From Betaproteobacteria bacterium (GTDB lineage: Bacteria > Pseudomonadota > Gammaproteobacteria > Burkholderiales > Burkholderiaceae_E), in assembly GCA_016868095.1 (NCBI GenBank), contig VGHV01000107.1:1-7787 (forward strand): a stretch of DNA of 7,787 bases, written 5' to 3'. Positions 1 through 7,207 of the stretch are shown here, one piece after another. Position 1 is the first letter of the stretch. Each line of letters opens with the position of its first letter. Under the pieces are notes generated by a model that did no database searches, was not told the DNA's origin, and saw only the letters and a program-made list of their open reading frames with translations. The position numbers were made by a program, and so were the translations under genes.

Positions 1-678
1 CGGCTTGTGGGCGGGCCAGGCGGCTCGCATAGCAGTAAAGAGCTGCAGCGGGAAGCGCATTCTGTTTTCAAGCGAACCGCCATAGGCATCTTGCCTTTGG
101 TTGGCAATGGGCGACAAAAATTCATGGAGCAAATAGCCATGGGCTGCATGAAGCTCGATCGCATCAAAGCCCAGCCGCTCGGCTCTTGCCACGGTTGCCA
201 AAAAGGCTTCGGTCAAGCTTCTGAGTTGGGCAAGCGATAGCTCGTGGGGAACGGTTTCGCCTTCCATATGGGCGATCGGCGATGGCCCCAAGGTTTGCCA
301 TCCACCCTGGTCAAGCCCAACGATTTGCCCGCCCTCCCAGGGTCTAGCGCTTGACGCTTTTCTGCCTGCATGACCGATCTGAATGGCCATTTTTGCAGCC
401 GAGGTGGCACGGATGCTTTGCATAACCGATGCCATCGCTGCCTCGGTACGATCATCCCACAGCCCAACACAACCGTGGGTAATGCGACCTTCAGGCGTGG
501 GCGAGGTTGCTTCAACCATCACCAGGCCTGCGCCGCTTTGAGCCATTTGACCAAGGTGTACACGATGCCACTCCTGCATGGCACCTTCAAGCGCTGAGTA
601 TTGGCACATCGGCGACACCATCACTCGATTGCTTAGGCTAAGTTCACGGAGTTGAATTGGGGAAAAAAGTTTACTCAT
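1..678 (-). CDS. Old yellow enzyme family NADH:flavin oxidoreductase (YqjM/XenA class), C-terminus beyond the left edge
   Basis: This is a flavin (FMN)-dependent ene-reductase of the old yellow enzyme family. Such enzymes are cytoplasmic and reduce activated C=C bonds of enones and electrophilic xenobiotics with NAD(P)H. The ATG at 678-676 opens a frame with no stop to base 1, giving 226 residues of an expected 360 or so. The beta/alpha-barrel motifs appear in order. VSPMCQY has Cys25 and Tyr27, the redox-tuning cysteine that marks the YqjM/XenA subclass. QIGHAGRKAS lies at 100-109. ELHAAHGYLLHEFLSP starts at 175, with the substrate-binding pair His177/His180 and Tyr182. DAYGGSLENRMRF follows at 198-209. 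The N-terminal text closely resembles Pseudomonas XenA as I remember it. It is transcribed divergently from clpB; no strong ribosome binding site or promoter is visible. The native substrate cannot be told from sequence, and the missing C-terminus holds further FMN contacts. Confidence 0.95.
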   Translation of the reverse strand, partial: MSKLFSPIQLRELSLSNRVMVSPMCQYSALEGAMQEWHRVHLGQMAQSGAGLVMVEATSPTPEGRITHGCVGLWDDRTEAAMASVMQSIRATSAAKMAIQIGHAGRKASSARPWEGGQIVGLDQGGWQTLGPSPIAHMEGETVPHELSLAQLRSLTEAFLATVARAERLGFDAIELHAAHGYLLHEFLSPIANQRQDAYGGSLENRMRFPLQLFTAMRAAWPAHKP

Positions 679-762
679 GGGGTCTTTATGGTTTGGGTTT
701 GAGTTGGTCGGCTTGGTTTGCTTGGGGAGCCTGCAAATGCTCGTTGGAACGTCGGTCGATGG

Positions 763-790
763 CTTGAAGTGTTGCAATGTAGCCCCATAT
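763..790 (+). promoter_or_regulatory. Heat-shock (sigma-32) promoter of clpB
   Basis: CTTGAAG at 763-769 (-35) is separated by exactly 13 bp from CCCCATAT at 783-790 (-10). The sigma-32 consensus is CTTGAAA, 13-15 bp, CCCCATnT, so only the last -35 base differs. Transcription should begin near 796-798, leaving a leader of about 29 nt before the ATG at 826. Known biology agrees, since clpB belongs to the RpoH regulon in proteobacteria. No CIRCE (HrcA) inverted repeat is visible. Confidence 0.9.
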
Positions 791-812
791 CAAAGCTTAA
801 TGATACTGATTT

Positions 813-816
813 GGGA
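813..816 (+). promoter_or_regulatory. Ribosome binding site of clpB
   Basis: GGGA at 813-816, inside TTGGGAAAAC, ends 9 nt before the ATG at 826. It is a modest Shine-Dalgarno sequence, but it lies downstream of the predicted transcription start and so supports 826 as the real initiation codon. Confidence 0.55.
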
Positions 817-825
817 AAACTAGCC

Positions 826-3438
826 ATGCGTATTGACAAGTTAACGACACAGCTACAGCAAGCCCTTGCGGAGGCCCAAAGCCTTTGTATTGCCCAGGAC
901 CATCCCTACATCGAACCGGCCCATGTGGTGCTTGCCCTGCTACAGCAGCCTGAGGGCTCGGGAAAGGCCCTGCTTGAGCGAGCCGGGGCGCGCCTACCTA
1001 CGCTGAAAACAGGGCTCGAGGGCATTTTGTCACGCATTGCGAAAGTACAGGGCAACGACGGTCAAGTTCAGGTCGGCCGCGAACTCGCACAAGCCTTAAA
1101 TCTTGCCGAAAAGGAGGCTGGCAAGCGCGGCGATCATTACATCGCCTCGGAAATGCTCTTGCTTGCCTTCATGGAAAAAGATGGGCTTGGCGAATGCGGC
1201 AAGGCCTTGCGCGAATCGGGACTGAGCCGTGCTTCGCTGGAATCGGCCATACAAGCGCTTCGGGGCGGACAAGCTGTGCAATCGCCCGAAGCCGAGGGTC
1301 AGCGCGAGGCACTCAAGAAATACACTGTGGATCTCACGGAGCGCGCAAGGCAGGGCAAACTCGATCCAGTGATTGGCAGAGATGATGAAATCCGTCGCGC
1401 GATTCAAATTTTACAACGTCGCACAAAAAATAATCCCGTGTTGATTGGTGAGCCAGGCGTAGGGAAAACAGCCATTGTTGAAGGTTTGGCTCAACGCATT
1501 CATTCAGGCGAAGTACCGGAGTCCTTGAAAGATAAGCGGGTGCTTGTATTGGATTTGGCTGCCTTGCTAGCTGGTGCCAAGTACCGTGGCGAATTCGAAG
1601 AGCGCTTAAAGGCGGTTCTTAAGGATGTTGCAGCCGATGCCGGTCGAACCATTATGTTTATCGATGAGATACATACCATGGTTGGGGCCGGGAAAGCCGA
1701 AGGGGCCATGGATGCGGGCAATATGCTCAAGCCTGCGCTCGCTCGAGGTGAACTTCATTGTATTGGTGCCACGACGCTTGATGAGTATCGCAAGTACATT
1801 GAAAAAGATGCAGCGCTTGAGCGACGCTTTCAGAAGGTTCTCGTTGGCGAGCCTTCAGTGGAGGCAACGATTGCCATTCTTCGTGGGTTGCAAGAACGAT
1901 ATGAAGTGCATCACGGTGTAGAAATCACCGATCCAGCGATTGTGGCTGCCGCTGAGCTTTCAAATCGCTATATCACCGATCGCTTTTTGCCGGATAAGGC
2001 GATCGATCTGATTGACGAGGCGGCGGCTCGGATCAAAATGGAGATCGATTCAAAACCTGAGTCGATGGACAAGCTTGATCGTCGAATTATTCAGCTCAAG
2101 ATCGAGCGCGAAGCGGTGCGCAAGGAAAGCGATGACTCATCGCGCAAGCGTCTCGATTTGATCGAAGAGGAGATCATCAAGCTTGAGCGCGAATATGCAG
2201 ACCTGGATGAGATCTTGAAGGCGGAGAAGGCAGCCGTTCAGGGCTCAGCGCAAATAAAGGCTGAGATCGACAAGTTAAGGCTCGAGATGGCTGAACTGCA
2301 AAGGCGAGGCCAGTTCGATAAGCTTGCCGAGATTCAGTACGGCAGACTGCCCGATCTCGAGGGGCGCCTCAAGGCTGCTGCCGATGCTGAAAAGCATGCT
2401 GCGCATGATGGCGAAGGCAGGCCAAGGCTGCTGAGAACTGCCGTGGGTGCTGAAGAAATCGCTGAGGTCGTGTCGCGCGCAACCGGCATTCCGGTTGCCA
2501 AAATGATGCAAGGTGAGCGCGAGAAACTGCTTCAAATGGAGTCGGTCCTCCATCGTCGAGTGGTCGGACAGGACGAGGCTGTGCGTCTTGTGTCTGATGC
2601 GATCCGTCGCTCAAGAGCCGGACTCTCTGACCCTCGAAAACCCTATGGTTCGTTTTTATTCCTTGGCCCGACAGGCGTTGGTAAGACCGAACTCACCAAG
2701 GCATTAGCGGGCTTTTTGTTTGATAGCGAGGACCATCTGATTCGACTCGACATGAGCGAGTTTATGGAGAAGCACTCGGTCGCCCGACTAATTGGTGCGC
2801 CTCCAGGCTATGTGGGTTATGACGAGGGCGGCTATCTCACCGAAGCTGTTCGAAGAAAACCCTATGCCGTTATTCTTTTTGATGAGATAGAGAAGGCCCA
2901 TCCTGATGTGTTCAACATTTTATTGCAAGTGCTTGACGACGGCCGATTAACCGATGGGCAGGGGCGTACAGTCGATTTTCGCAATACAGTCATCGTGATG
3001 ACTTCAAATCTCGGTTCCCATGATTTGCAAAGGCTGTCGGCAGAGGGTAAGGACCAAGAGGATATTCGCGATGCCGTGCTCAATGAGGTGCGCCGCCACT
3101 TCAGGCCCGAATTCATCAACCGGATCGACGAGATGGTGGTCTTCCACCCGCTTGATGCCAGGCATATTGAATCGATCGCTGCGGTCCAACTCGCCTTGCT
3201 TGAACAACGTCTTGCGGCGCGTGATATGGCAATGACCGTCAGCGATGAGGCCTTAGCCGAGATCGCCAGGGTGGGTTTCGACCCACTTTACGGCGCACGA
3301 CCCTTGAAGCGAGCAATCCAGCAACATATTGAAAACCCTGTTGCACGTCTGGTGCTTGAAGGTCGTTATGGACCGAAGGATGTCATTCCGATTGATTTTC
3401 GCAACGGTCAGTTTGTCTTCGAAAGGGTCGTCCATTGA
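826..3438 (+). CDS. clpB: ATP-dependent protein disaggregase ClpB (Hsp100)
   Basis: ClpB is a cytoplasmic hexameric AAA+ chaperone that threads aggregated proteins through its pore in cooperation with DnaK/DnaJ/GrpE. The product has 870 residues; E. coli ClpB has 857. The N domain is at about 1-145. The first ATPase domain has Walker A GEPGVGKT 208-215, pore loop KYRG 252-255, Walker B IMFIDE 276-281, GATT 314-317 and arginine fingers Arg333/Arg334. The charged coiled-coil M domain at about 409-525 marks ClpB rather than ClpA or ClpC. The second ATPase domain has Walker A GPTGVGKT 614-621, pore loop GYVG 661-664, Walker B VILFDE 682-687, Arg766 in EFINRID and sensor-2 GAR 823-825. No ClpP-binding tripeptide loop is seen. 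The frame stays open upstream to a TTG at 718, but the heat-shock promoter lies inside that extension, and MRIDKLT is the usual ClpB N-terminus. All catalytic residues are intact. Confidence 0.98.
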   Translation: MRIDKLTTQLQQALAEAQSLCIAQDHPYIEPAHVVLALLQQPEGSGKALLERAGARLPTLKTGLEGILSRIAKVQGNDGQVQVGRELAQALNLAEKEAGKRGDHYIASEMLLLAFMEKDGLGECGKALRESGLSRASLESAIQALRGGQAVQSPEAEGQREALKKYTVDLTERARQGKLDPVIGRDDEIRRAIQILQRRTKNNPVLIGEPGVGKTAIVEGLAQRIHSGEVPESLKDKRVLVLDLAALLAGAKYRGEFEERLKAVLKDVAADAGRTIMFIDEIHTMVGAGKAEGAMDAGNMLKPALARGELHCIGATTLDEYRKYIEKDAALERRFQKVLVGEPSVEATIAILRGLQERYEVHHGVEITDPAIVAAAELSNRYITDRFLPDKAIDLIDEAAARIKMEIDSKPESMDKLDRRIIQLKIEREAVRKESDDSSRKRLDLIEEEIIKLEREYADLDEILKAEKAAVQGSAQIKAEIDKLRLEMAELQRRGQFDKLAEIQYGRLPDLEGRLKAAADAEKHAAHDGEGRPRLLRTAVGAEEIAEVVSRATGIPVAKMMQGEREKLLQMESVLHRRVVGQDEAVRLVSDAIRRSRAGLSDPRKPYGSFLFLGPTGVGKTELTKALAGFLFDSEDHLIRLDMSEFMEKHSVARLIGAPPGYVGYDEGGYLTEAVRRKPYAVILFDEIEKAHPDVFNILLQVLDDGRLTDGQGRTVDFRNTVIVMTSNLGSHDLQRLSAEGKDQEDIRDAVLNEVRRHFRPEFINRIDEMVVFHPLDARHIESIAAVQLALLEQRLAARDMAMTVSDEALAEIARVGFDPLYGARPLKRAIQQHIENPVARLVLEGRYGPKDVIPIDFRNGQFVFERVVH

Positions 3439-3464
3439 TGCGCTGACACATAAAAGTCACAACA

Positions 3465-3484
3465 TAGTCCACTGAAGTGGTCTA
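3465..3484. repeat. Imperfect 20-bp dyad between clpB and the decarboxylase gene
   Basis: CCACT at 3469-3473 and AGTGG at 3476-3480 flank a 2-bp centre. After one mismatch (3468/3481), TAG at 3465-3467 pairs with CTA at 3482-3484, so the symmetry spans 20 bp. It starts 27 bp after the clpB stop. It could be a regulator-binding site or a short hairpin. No U-tract follows, so it is unlikely to be a classical terminator. Confidence 0.4.
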
Positions 3485-3504
3485 GACTTCGGGCTCGCTC
3501 ACCG

Positions 3505-3530
3505 TGCTTGTTCAACATCTTGCTCAAGCA
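3505..3530 (+). other. Possible stem-loop in the leader of the decarboxylase gene
   Basis: TGCTTG at 3505-3510 is complementary to CAAGCA at 3525-3530 across a 14-nt loop, and TGTTTTC follows. A smaller alternative fold pairs CTTG with CAAG in 3519-3528. The stem is short and its T-run is broken, so it could be a weak clpB terminator, a leader structure or chance. No convincing sigma-70 promoter could be read in 3439-3576. Confidence 0.25.
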
Positions 3531-3562
3531 TGTTTTCGGTGCCTCTGTTGGCATCTGGCTTT

Positions 3563-3569
3563 GAAAGGG
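3563..3569 (+). promoter_or_regulatory. Ribosome binding site of the decarboxylase gene
   Basis: GAAAGGG at 3563-3569 ends 7 nt before the ATG at 3577. It is a reasonable Shine-Dalgarno sequence at good spacing and supports that start. Confidence 0.6.
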
Positions 3570-3576
3570 TCAGTCC

Positions 3577-5808
3577 ATGAAGTTTCGCTTTCCTGTGGTG
3601 ATTATTGATGAGGACTGGCGTTCGGATTCAGCCAGTGGACTTGGTATCAGGGCGCTTGCCAAGGCACTCGAAGAGCAGCACATGGAAGTCGTCGGTGGCT
3701 TTACTTATGTCGACGTCGGTATGGTGGCAAACCAAGCGGCGCGCGCTTCGGCTTTTATTGTTTCGATCGACGACGAAGAGATCAACGAAGATGGCAATGA
3801 AAGCACCGCCATCATTGATTTGCGAAAGTTTATCGCTGAGACAAGGCGCCGAAACGCTGATATTCCGATCTTTCTGTTTGGCGAAACCCGCACCTCCAGG
3901 CATATTCCCAACGACATTTTGAAAGAGCTTCATGGCTTTATTCATATGTTTGAGGACACGCCGGAGTTTGTTGCGCGTTATATTATTCGAGAATGTAATA
4001 ATTATTTAAACTCACTTGCACCTCCTTTCTTTAAGGCGCTGGTCAACTATGCCAACGATGGTTCTTATTCGTGGCACTGCCCTGGTCATTCGGGCGGCGT
4101 AGCATTTTTGAAGAGTCCCGTAGGGCAGATGTTTCATCAATTTTTTGGTGAAAACATGTTGCGGGCAGATGTTTGTAATGCAGTAGACGAACTTGGGCAG
4201 CTACTCGACCATACAGGTCCCGTTGCCGCAGCCGAGGCTAATGCCGCACGCATATTTAATACGGATCATTTGTTTTTTGTAACAAATGGTACGTCGACTT
4301 CGAACAAAATTGTCTGGCACGCCAATGTCGGAAGTGATGATGTTGTCGTGGTCGACAGAAACTGCCATAAGTCGGTGCTACACGCTTTGATGATGACGGG
4401 CACCATACCGATTTTTATGCAGCCTACTCGCAATCACCTCGGCATTATCGGTCCGATTCCGCAGGAGGAATTCTCGCCAGAGCGGATAAAGCAGAAAATT
4501 AAAAACAACCCATTGGTTAAGGATAAGGAAGCCAAACCAAGAATATTGACCATCACTCAATCAACTTATGATGGTATTATTTATAACGTAGAAACCATTA
4601 AACAAAGCTTAGGCGACTACATCGACAATCTTCACTTCGATGAAGCTTGGTTGCCGCACGCTGTTTTCCATCCTTTTTATCACGAGTTTCATGCAATCGG
4701 GCCTAACCGGCCGCGCTCGCAACAAGCAATGGTTTATGCCACCCAGTCAACGCATAAGTTGCTTGCAGGCTTGTCGCAGGCATCGCAAATTCTTGTGCAG
4801 GACTCAGAGCAGCGCAAACTTGATGAGTTTCGCTTCAATGAAGCCTTCTTGATGCACACGTCGACATCTCCCCAATACGCCATCATCGCATCTTGTGATG
4901 TGGCCTCGGCGATGATGGAGCCGCCAGGGGGTACCGCATTGGTTGAAGAGTCTATTTTCGAGTCGCTTGAGTTTCGACGGGCGATGCGTAAAGTCGACGA
5001 TGAGTTTGGCGATTCGTGGTGGTTCAAAGTCTGGGGACCCGATGTCCTCGCGGCTAACGGCGTTGGAAGCCGTGATCAGTGGGTTTTACATTCTGAAGAG
5101 GCTTGGCATGGCTTTGGCAGTTTATCGAGCGGCTTCAATATGCTCGATCCGATCAAGGCGACCATTGTCACACCTGGCCTTGATATCACGGGGCGTTTTG
5201 GTCAATGGGGCATTCCGGCAGCATTGGTCACCAAGTATTTGGCTGAACATGGCGTGGTGGTTGAAAAAACCGGCCTTTATTCCTTCTTCGTGATGTTTAC
5301 GATTGGCATCACCAAGGGGCGCTGGAACAGCCTTGTAACCGAGTTGCAGCAATTTAAAGCCGATTACGACCAGAATCAGCCCTTGTGGCGTGTGATGCCA
5401 GAGTTTGTCGCCAAATATCCGCGCTATGAGCGCGTGGGCTTGCGTGATCTGGCGGCCCAAATCCATGAGGCCTACCGCAGCCACGATGTTGCGCGAGTAA
5501 CCACCGAAATGTATTTGTCGGACATGGAACCCGTCATGAAGCCTTCGGTTGCGTTTGAGCATTTAGCGCATCGCAAAGTAGATCGTGTGCCAATTGACGA
5601 ACTTGAAGGCCGCGTTACGACGATGTTGCTCACCCCTTACCCCCCAGGGATTCCCTTATTGATACCGGGTGAGCGGTTTAACCGAACCATTGTTGAATTC
5701 TTGCAATTTGCAAGAGCATTCAATGAAAAATTGCCTGGATTCGATACCGATGTGCACGGTTTGGTAAGGCAGGGCAGCGATTATTTTGTCGACTGCGTCA
5801 AGTGCTAA
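3577..5808 (+). CDS. PLP-dependent lysine/arginine/ornithine decarboxylase (OKR_DC_1 family)
   Basis: This cytoplasmic fold-type I decarboxylase turns a basic amino acid into its diamine or amine (cadaverine, agmatine or putrescine) plus CO2, consuming a proton. It serves acid resistance, lysine catabolism or polyamine supply. Its 743 residues match the long bacterial class (about 711-755) and cover three parts: a receiver-like wing domain at about 1-130, the PLP core and small domain at about 165-590, and a C-terminal domain at about 600-743. Visible motifs are SWHCPGHSGG 165-174, phosphate-binding TNGTSTSNK 236-244, PLP-stacking His264 in DRNCHKS, Asp355 in HFDEAW 353-358 (pairs with the PLP pyridine nitrogen), Schiff-base Lys394 in TQSTHK 389-394, WHGF 510-513, LDPIK 523-527 and YPPGIP 688-693. 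As I remember them, Pseudomonas aeruginosa LdcA is the nearest well-known relative, and AdiA is also similar. Substrate cannot be fixed by eye. The gene follows clpB by 138 bp on the same strand. No antiporter gene is adjacent on the left. Confidence 0.93.
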   Translation: MKFRFPVVIIDEDWRSDSASGLGIRALAKALEEQHMEVVGGFTYVDVGMVANQAARASAFIVSIDDEEINEDGNESTAIIDLRKFIAETRRRNADIPIFLFGETRTSRHIPNDILKELHGFIHMFEDTPEFVARYIIRECNNYLNSLAPPFFKALVNYANDGSYSWHCPGHSGGVAFLKSPVGQMFHQFFGENMLRADVCNAVDELGQLLDHTGPVAAAEANAARIFNTDHLFFVTNGTSTSNKIVWHANVGSDDVVVVDRNCHKSVLHALMMTGTIPIFMQPTRNHLGIIGPIPQEEFSPERIKQKIKNNPLVKDKEAKPRILTITQSTYDGIIYNVETIKQSLGDYIDNLHFDEAWLPHAVFHPFYHEFHAIGPNRPRSQQAMVYATQSTHKLLAGLSQASQILVQDSEQRKLDEFRFNEAFLMHTSTSPQYAIIASCDVASAMMEPPGGTALVEESIFESLEFRRAMRKVDDEFGDSWWFKVWGPDVLAANGVGSRDQWVLHSEEAWHGFGSLSSGFNMLDPIKATIVTPGLDITGRFGQWGIPAALVTKYLAEHGVVVEKTGLYSFFVMFTIGITKGRWNSLVTELQQFKADYDQNQPLWRVMPEFVAKYPRYERVGLRDLAAQIHEAYRSHDVARVTTEMYLSDMEPVMKPSVAFEHLAHRKVDRVPIDELEGRVTTMLLTPYPPGIPLLIPGERFNRTIVEFLQFARAFNEKLPGFDTDVHGLVRQGSDYFVDCVKC

Positions 5809-5811
5809 GCT

Positions 5812-5825
5812 GGCTTCGTGAAGCC
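5812..5825 (+). terminator. Small stem-loop just after the decarboxylase stop codon
   Basis: GGCTTC at 5812-5817 pairs with GAAGCC at 5820-5825, practically a 5-bp stem with a CGTG loop, starting 3 nt after the stop. Only TTG follows, not a U-run. It is a weak terminator candidate or an mRNA 3'-end stabiliser. Confidence 0.3.
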
Positions 5826-5852
5826 TTGATACGCGGTTGCCGAAGTATCAAG
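5825..5852. terminator. Stem-loop in the convergent gap, alternative to the next one
   Basis: CTTGATAC at 5825-5832 is perfectly complementary to GTATCAAG at 5845-5852. Inside the loop, CGG 5834-5836 can pair with CCG 5840-5842, extending the fold. Its 3' arm shares 5848-5852 with the left arm of the next hairpin, so one molecule cannot form both fully. No U-tract follows on either strand. Confidence 0.4.
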
Positions 5853-5872
5853 ACCGACCTACTCGGTCTTGA
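5848..5872. terminator. Perfect 10-bp inverted repeat at the convergent gene ends
   Basis: TCAAGACCGA at 5848-5857 and TCGGTCTTGA at 5863-5872 are perfect reverse complements around the 5-base loop CCTAC. The right arm codes for the last residues of the minus-strand RDD gene, whose TAG stop (5861-5859) lies in the loop. Symmetry lets it fold in both transcripts, fitting a shared 3'-end structure for converging genes. Neither side has a run of Ts, so termination may be weak, or the structure may block exonucleases. Confidence 0.5.
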
Positions 5873-6419
5873 CGCCGATGTGGCCGGTCTTTTCGTCGAT
5901 CTGCGTGGTATGGCTGAGGTTTTGGGAGGTCTTAGGGTCGCTCACTACGAGACGGGTGCCGCTTAATCGGTCATAAAGTGACTGCCGATCGGCATCGACA
6001 AAACACCAGGCAATGGGCAGCAGGGCGAGCAGGAAAAAGGCAGGATGGACCTTAGCAGCGAGTGCCAGTGGTAGGAGCCCCAATATCCCTGCAATGATGA
6101 ATCGGGCCATCGCCCTGAGCGAACTGATCGGCTTGTTTTGCTTATCGACGATCAACAGTGCAACGGTTTTCATCGGCAGACTTCGTCGTCCCAGACTCCA
6201 AAACCAGGTGAAATAAAGTCCGAGCAAGAGCATCAGAAACCATTGGAAAAGATCGCGTAAGACGCCCGGGTGGCCTTGAAAACGCAAAAGTGCCGAGAAA
6301 GCGTAGCCAAAGAAAAACAACACGCCAAAAAGCATGATGCCTTCATAAACCATGCTCATGAAGCGTCGCCAAATCCCGGCAGACTGCAGCTCGGGGGGCG
6401 CTGCGGCCTCTGAACTCAT
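5859..6419 (-). CDS. RDD family integral membrane protein
   Basis: The 186-residue product is a small inner-membrane protein of the RDD family, whose function is mostly unknown. Hydrophobic segments lie at about 27-45, 57-76, 105-122 and 126-142. The N-terminal family motif is present as Arg18-Arg19 in IWRRFMSMVYEGIML, but its usual aspartate is Glu26 here. LGRRSLPMKT at 76-85 corresponds to the family's typical TLGM(K/R) stretch after the second span. LYDRLSGTRLV at 148-158 carries the conserved late aspartate, Asp150. The C-terminal 28 residues are polar and probably cytoplasmic. The ATG at 6419-6417 overlaps the TGA of the upstream DUF3106 gene by 4 bp, and there is no clear Shine-Dalgarno sequence before it, so translation is probably coupled. 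It is the last gene of the minus-strand operon, and its end lies in a symmetric hairpin shared with the convergent decarboxylase gene. Confidence 0.88.
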   Translation of the reverse strand: MSSEAAAPPELQSAGIWRRFMSMVYEGIMLFGVLFFFGYAFSALLRFQGHPGVLRDLFQWFLMLLLGLYFTWFWSLGRRSLPMKTVALLIVDKQNKPISSLRAMARFIIAGILGLLPLALAAKVHPAFFLLALLPIAWCFVDADRQSLYDRLSGTRLVVSDPKTSQNLSHTTQIDEKTGHIGVKTE

Positions 6420-7207
6420 GGCGTTGGTTTGCCGTGACGATCCAGTGCGGGTAGTGGGCGCGCCGCTTCCTTAGCAAGCGGGGTGGCGGCTCCAGCGTGT
6501 CGAGCAGCAGTGCTTGCCGTCTGACCTGCTGCGCGAAGAACCGCACGCTGCTCAGGGGTCAATTCGCGATAACGTTCCCAGAGTGCTTGCAGCTGACCCT
6601 CGCTGAGTTTTGAGTCGTTGAGCTTTTGCGCAAGCCTGAAATTTTCACGGGCCGCCTGACGTTGATGAGGCGTGAGGGTTGACCATTGCTTCATCCGGTC
6701 TTGGGCTTGCTCCTGAGCTGCCAGTGGCATTTTGGGTAACTGACTTGCAAGTTGCATCCAGGCATACCGGTCAGCTGAGGGGAGCTCATGCCACACGTTT
6801 GCAAGTGGCTTGAGCCATTTTTTCTGTGTTGAATGAAGCGCAAGCCACTCGGGGGCATGACGGTTAGGTGCCTGGGCAGTTTGAGCTGCCAAGGCCTGCT
6901 GTTGCGCTTTGCGTCGCGCTTGCAGATCTTGTATGGCTTGGCGAATAGCCGCTTGAAGCGCAGCCGCATCTGCATCGACGCTCGAAGCGCTGCTTGCGTC
7001 CCCCGCGGGTTTATCGTCGCCCGCTTGCTGGAAAAAGCTCGTCGAAGTGGCGGGGTCGTGGGCCGCGCTTTCCTGCTTTAAAGCCGATTGCCGACCCAGC
7101 ACGTCTCGCACGGCTTCGACGTTTTGCGTCTGGGCGAGCGCCATGTTCTGGTTGCTGATGCATGCAAGACCTAGCGCAAGGCTTAGGCTTTTCACTCGAT
7201 GCTTCAT
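6416..7207 (-). CDS. DUF3106 domain protein with signal peptide, probably periplasmic
   Basis: This 263-residue protein has no established function. A Sec-type signal peptide is visible: Lys/Arg residues at 2-6, hydrophobic SLSLALGLA at 7-15 and a likely cut after Ala-Leu-Ala at 23-25. A low-complexity Ala/Gln/Ser/Asp linker follows, with a Gln/Ala-rich probable coiled coil at 81-112. The DUF3106 domain at about 119-227 shows its rhythmic Trp and Leu pattern: EWLAL 120-124, KKWLKPLANVWHELP 129-143, RMKQWSTLTPHQRQAAR 171-187 and LWERYRELTPEQRAVL 209-224. The repeated LTPxQR recalls the LTxxQ motif of the periplasmic Spy/CpxP proteins, a resemblance only. The tail is Ala/Pro-rich. The ATG at 7207-7205 overlaps the upstream TGA by 4 bp, and its own stop overlaps the RDD start in the same way. 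Cys16 does not sit in a proper lipobox (Gly at -3). Confidence 0.85.
   Translation of the reverse strand: MKHRVKSLSLALGLACISNQNMALAQTQNVEAVRDVLGRQSALKQESAAHDPATSTSFFQQAGDDKPAGDASSASSVDADAAALQAAIRQAIQDLQARRKAQQQALAAQTAQAPNRHAPEWLALHSTQKKWLKPLANVWHELPSADRYAWMQLASQLPKMPLAAQEQAQDRMKQWSTLTPHQRQAARENFRLAQKLNDSKLSEGQLQALWERYRELTPEQRAVLRAAGQTASTAARHAGAATPLAKEAARPLPALDRHGKPTP

Noticed and set aside
213..515. 100-codon minus-strand frame overlapping the oxidoreductase
   Set aside because: It is on the same strand but in another frame. The oxidoreductase frame carries all the family motifs through this region, including QIGHAGR and PWEGG.
718..825. In-frame TTG giving a 906-residue ClpB
   Set aside because: The extension contains the heat-shock promoter, has no ribosome binding site at the TTG and no resemblance to ClpB N-termini. 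The ATG at 826 fits the family.
679..825. Sigma-70 promoter for the divergent oxidoreductase gene
   Set aside because: On the minus strand no -35/-10 pair with acceptable spacing stood out, so none is reported.
3505..3537. Hairpin plus TGTTTTC as a firm clpB terminator
   Set aside because: The stem is only 6 bp with a 14-nt loop and a broken T-run, so I kept it only as a low-confidence structure.
5122..5562. 146-codon minus-strand open frame inside the decarboxylase gene
   Set aside because: It lies wholly antisense to a strongly conserved coding region and shows no recognisable domain; the plus-strand motifs explain the sequence.
6416..7207. Lipoprotein signal in the DUF3106 protein (Cys16)
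   Set aside because: The -3 position is Gly rather than Leu/Val/Ile, and an Ala-Leu-Ala signal peptidase I site follows at 23-25.
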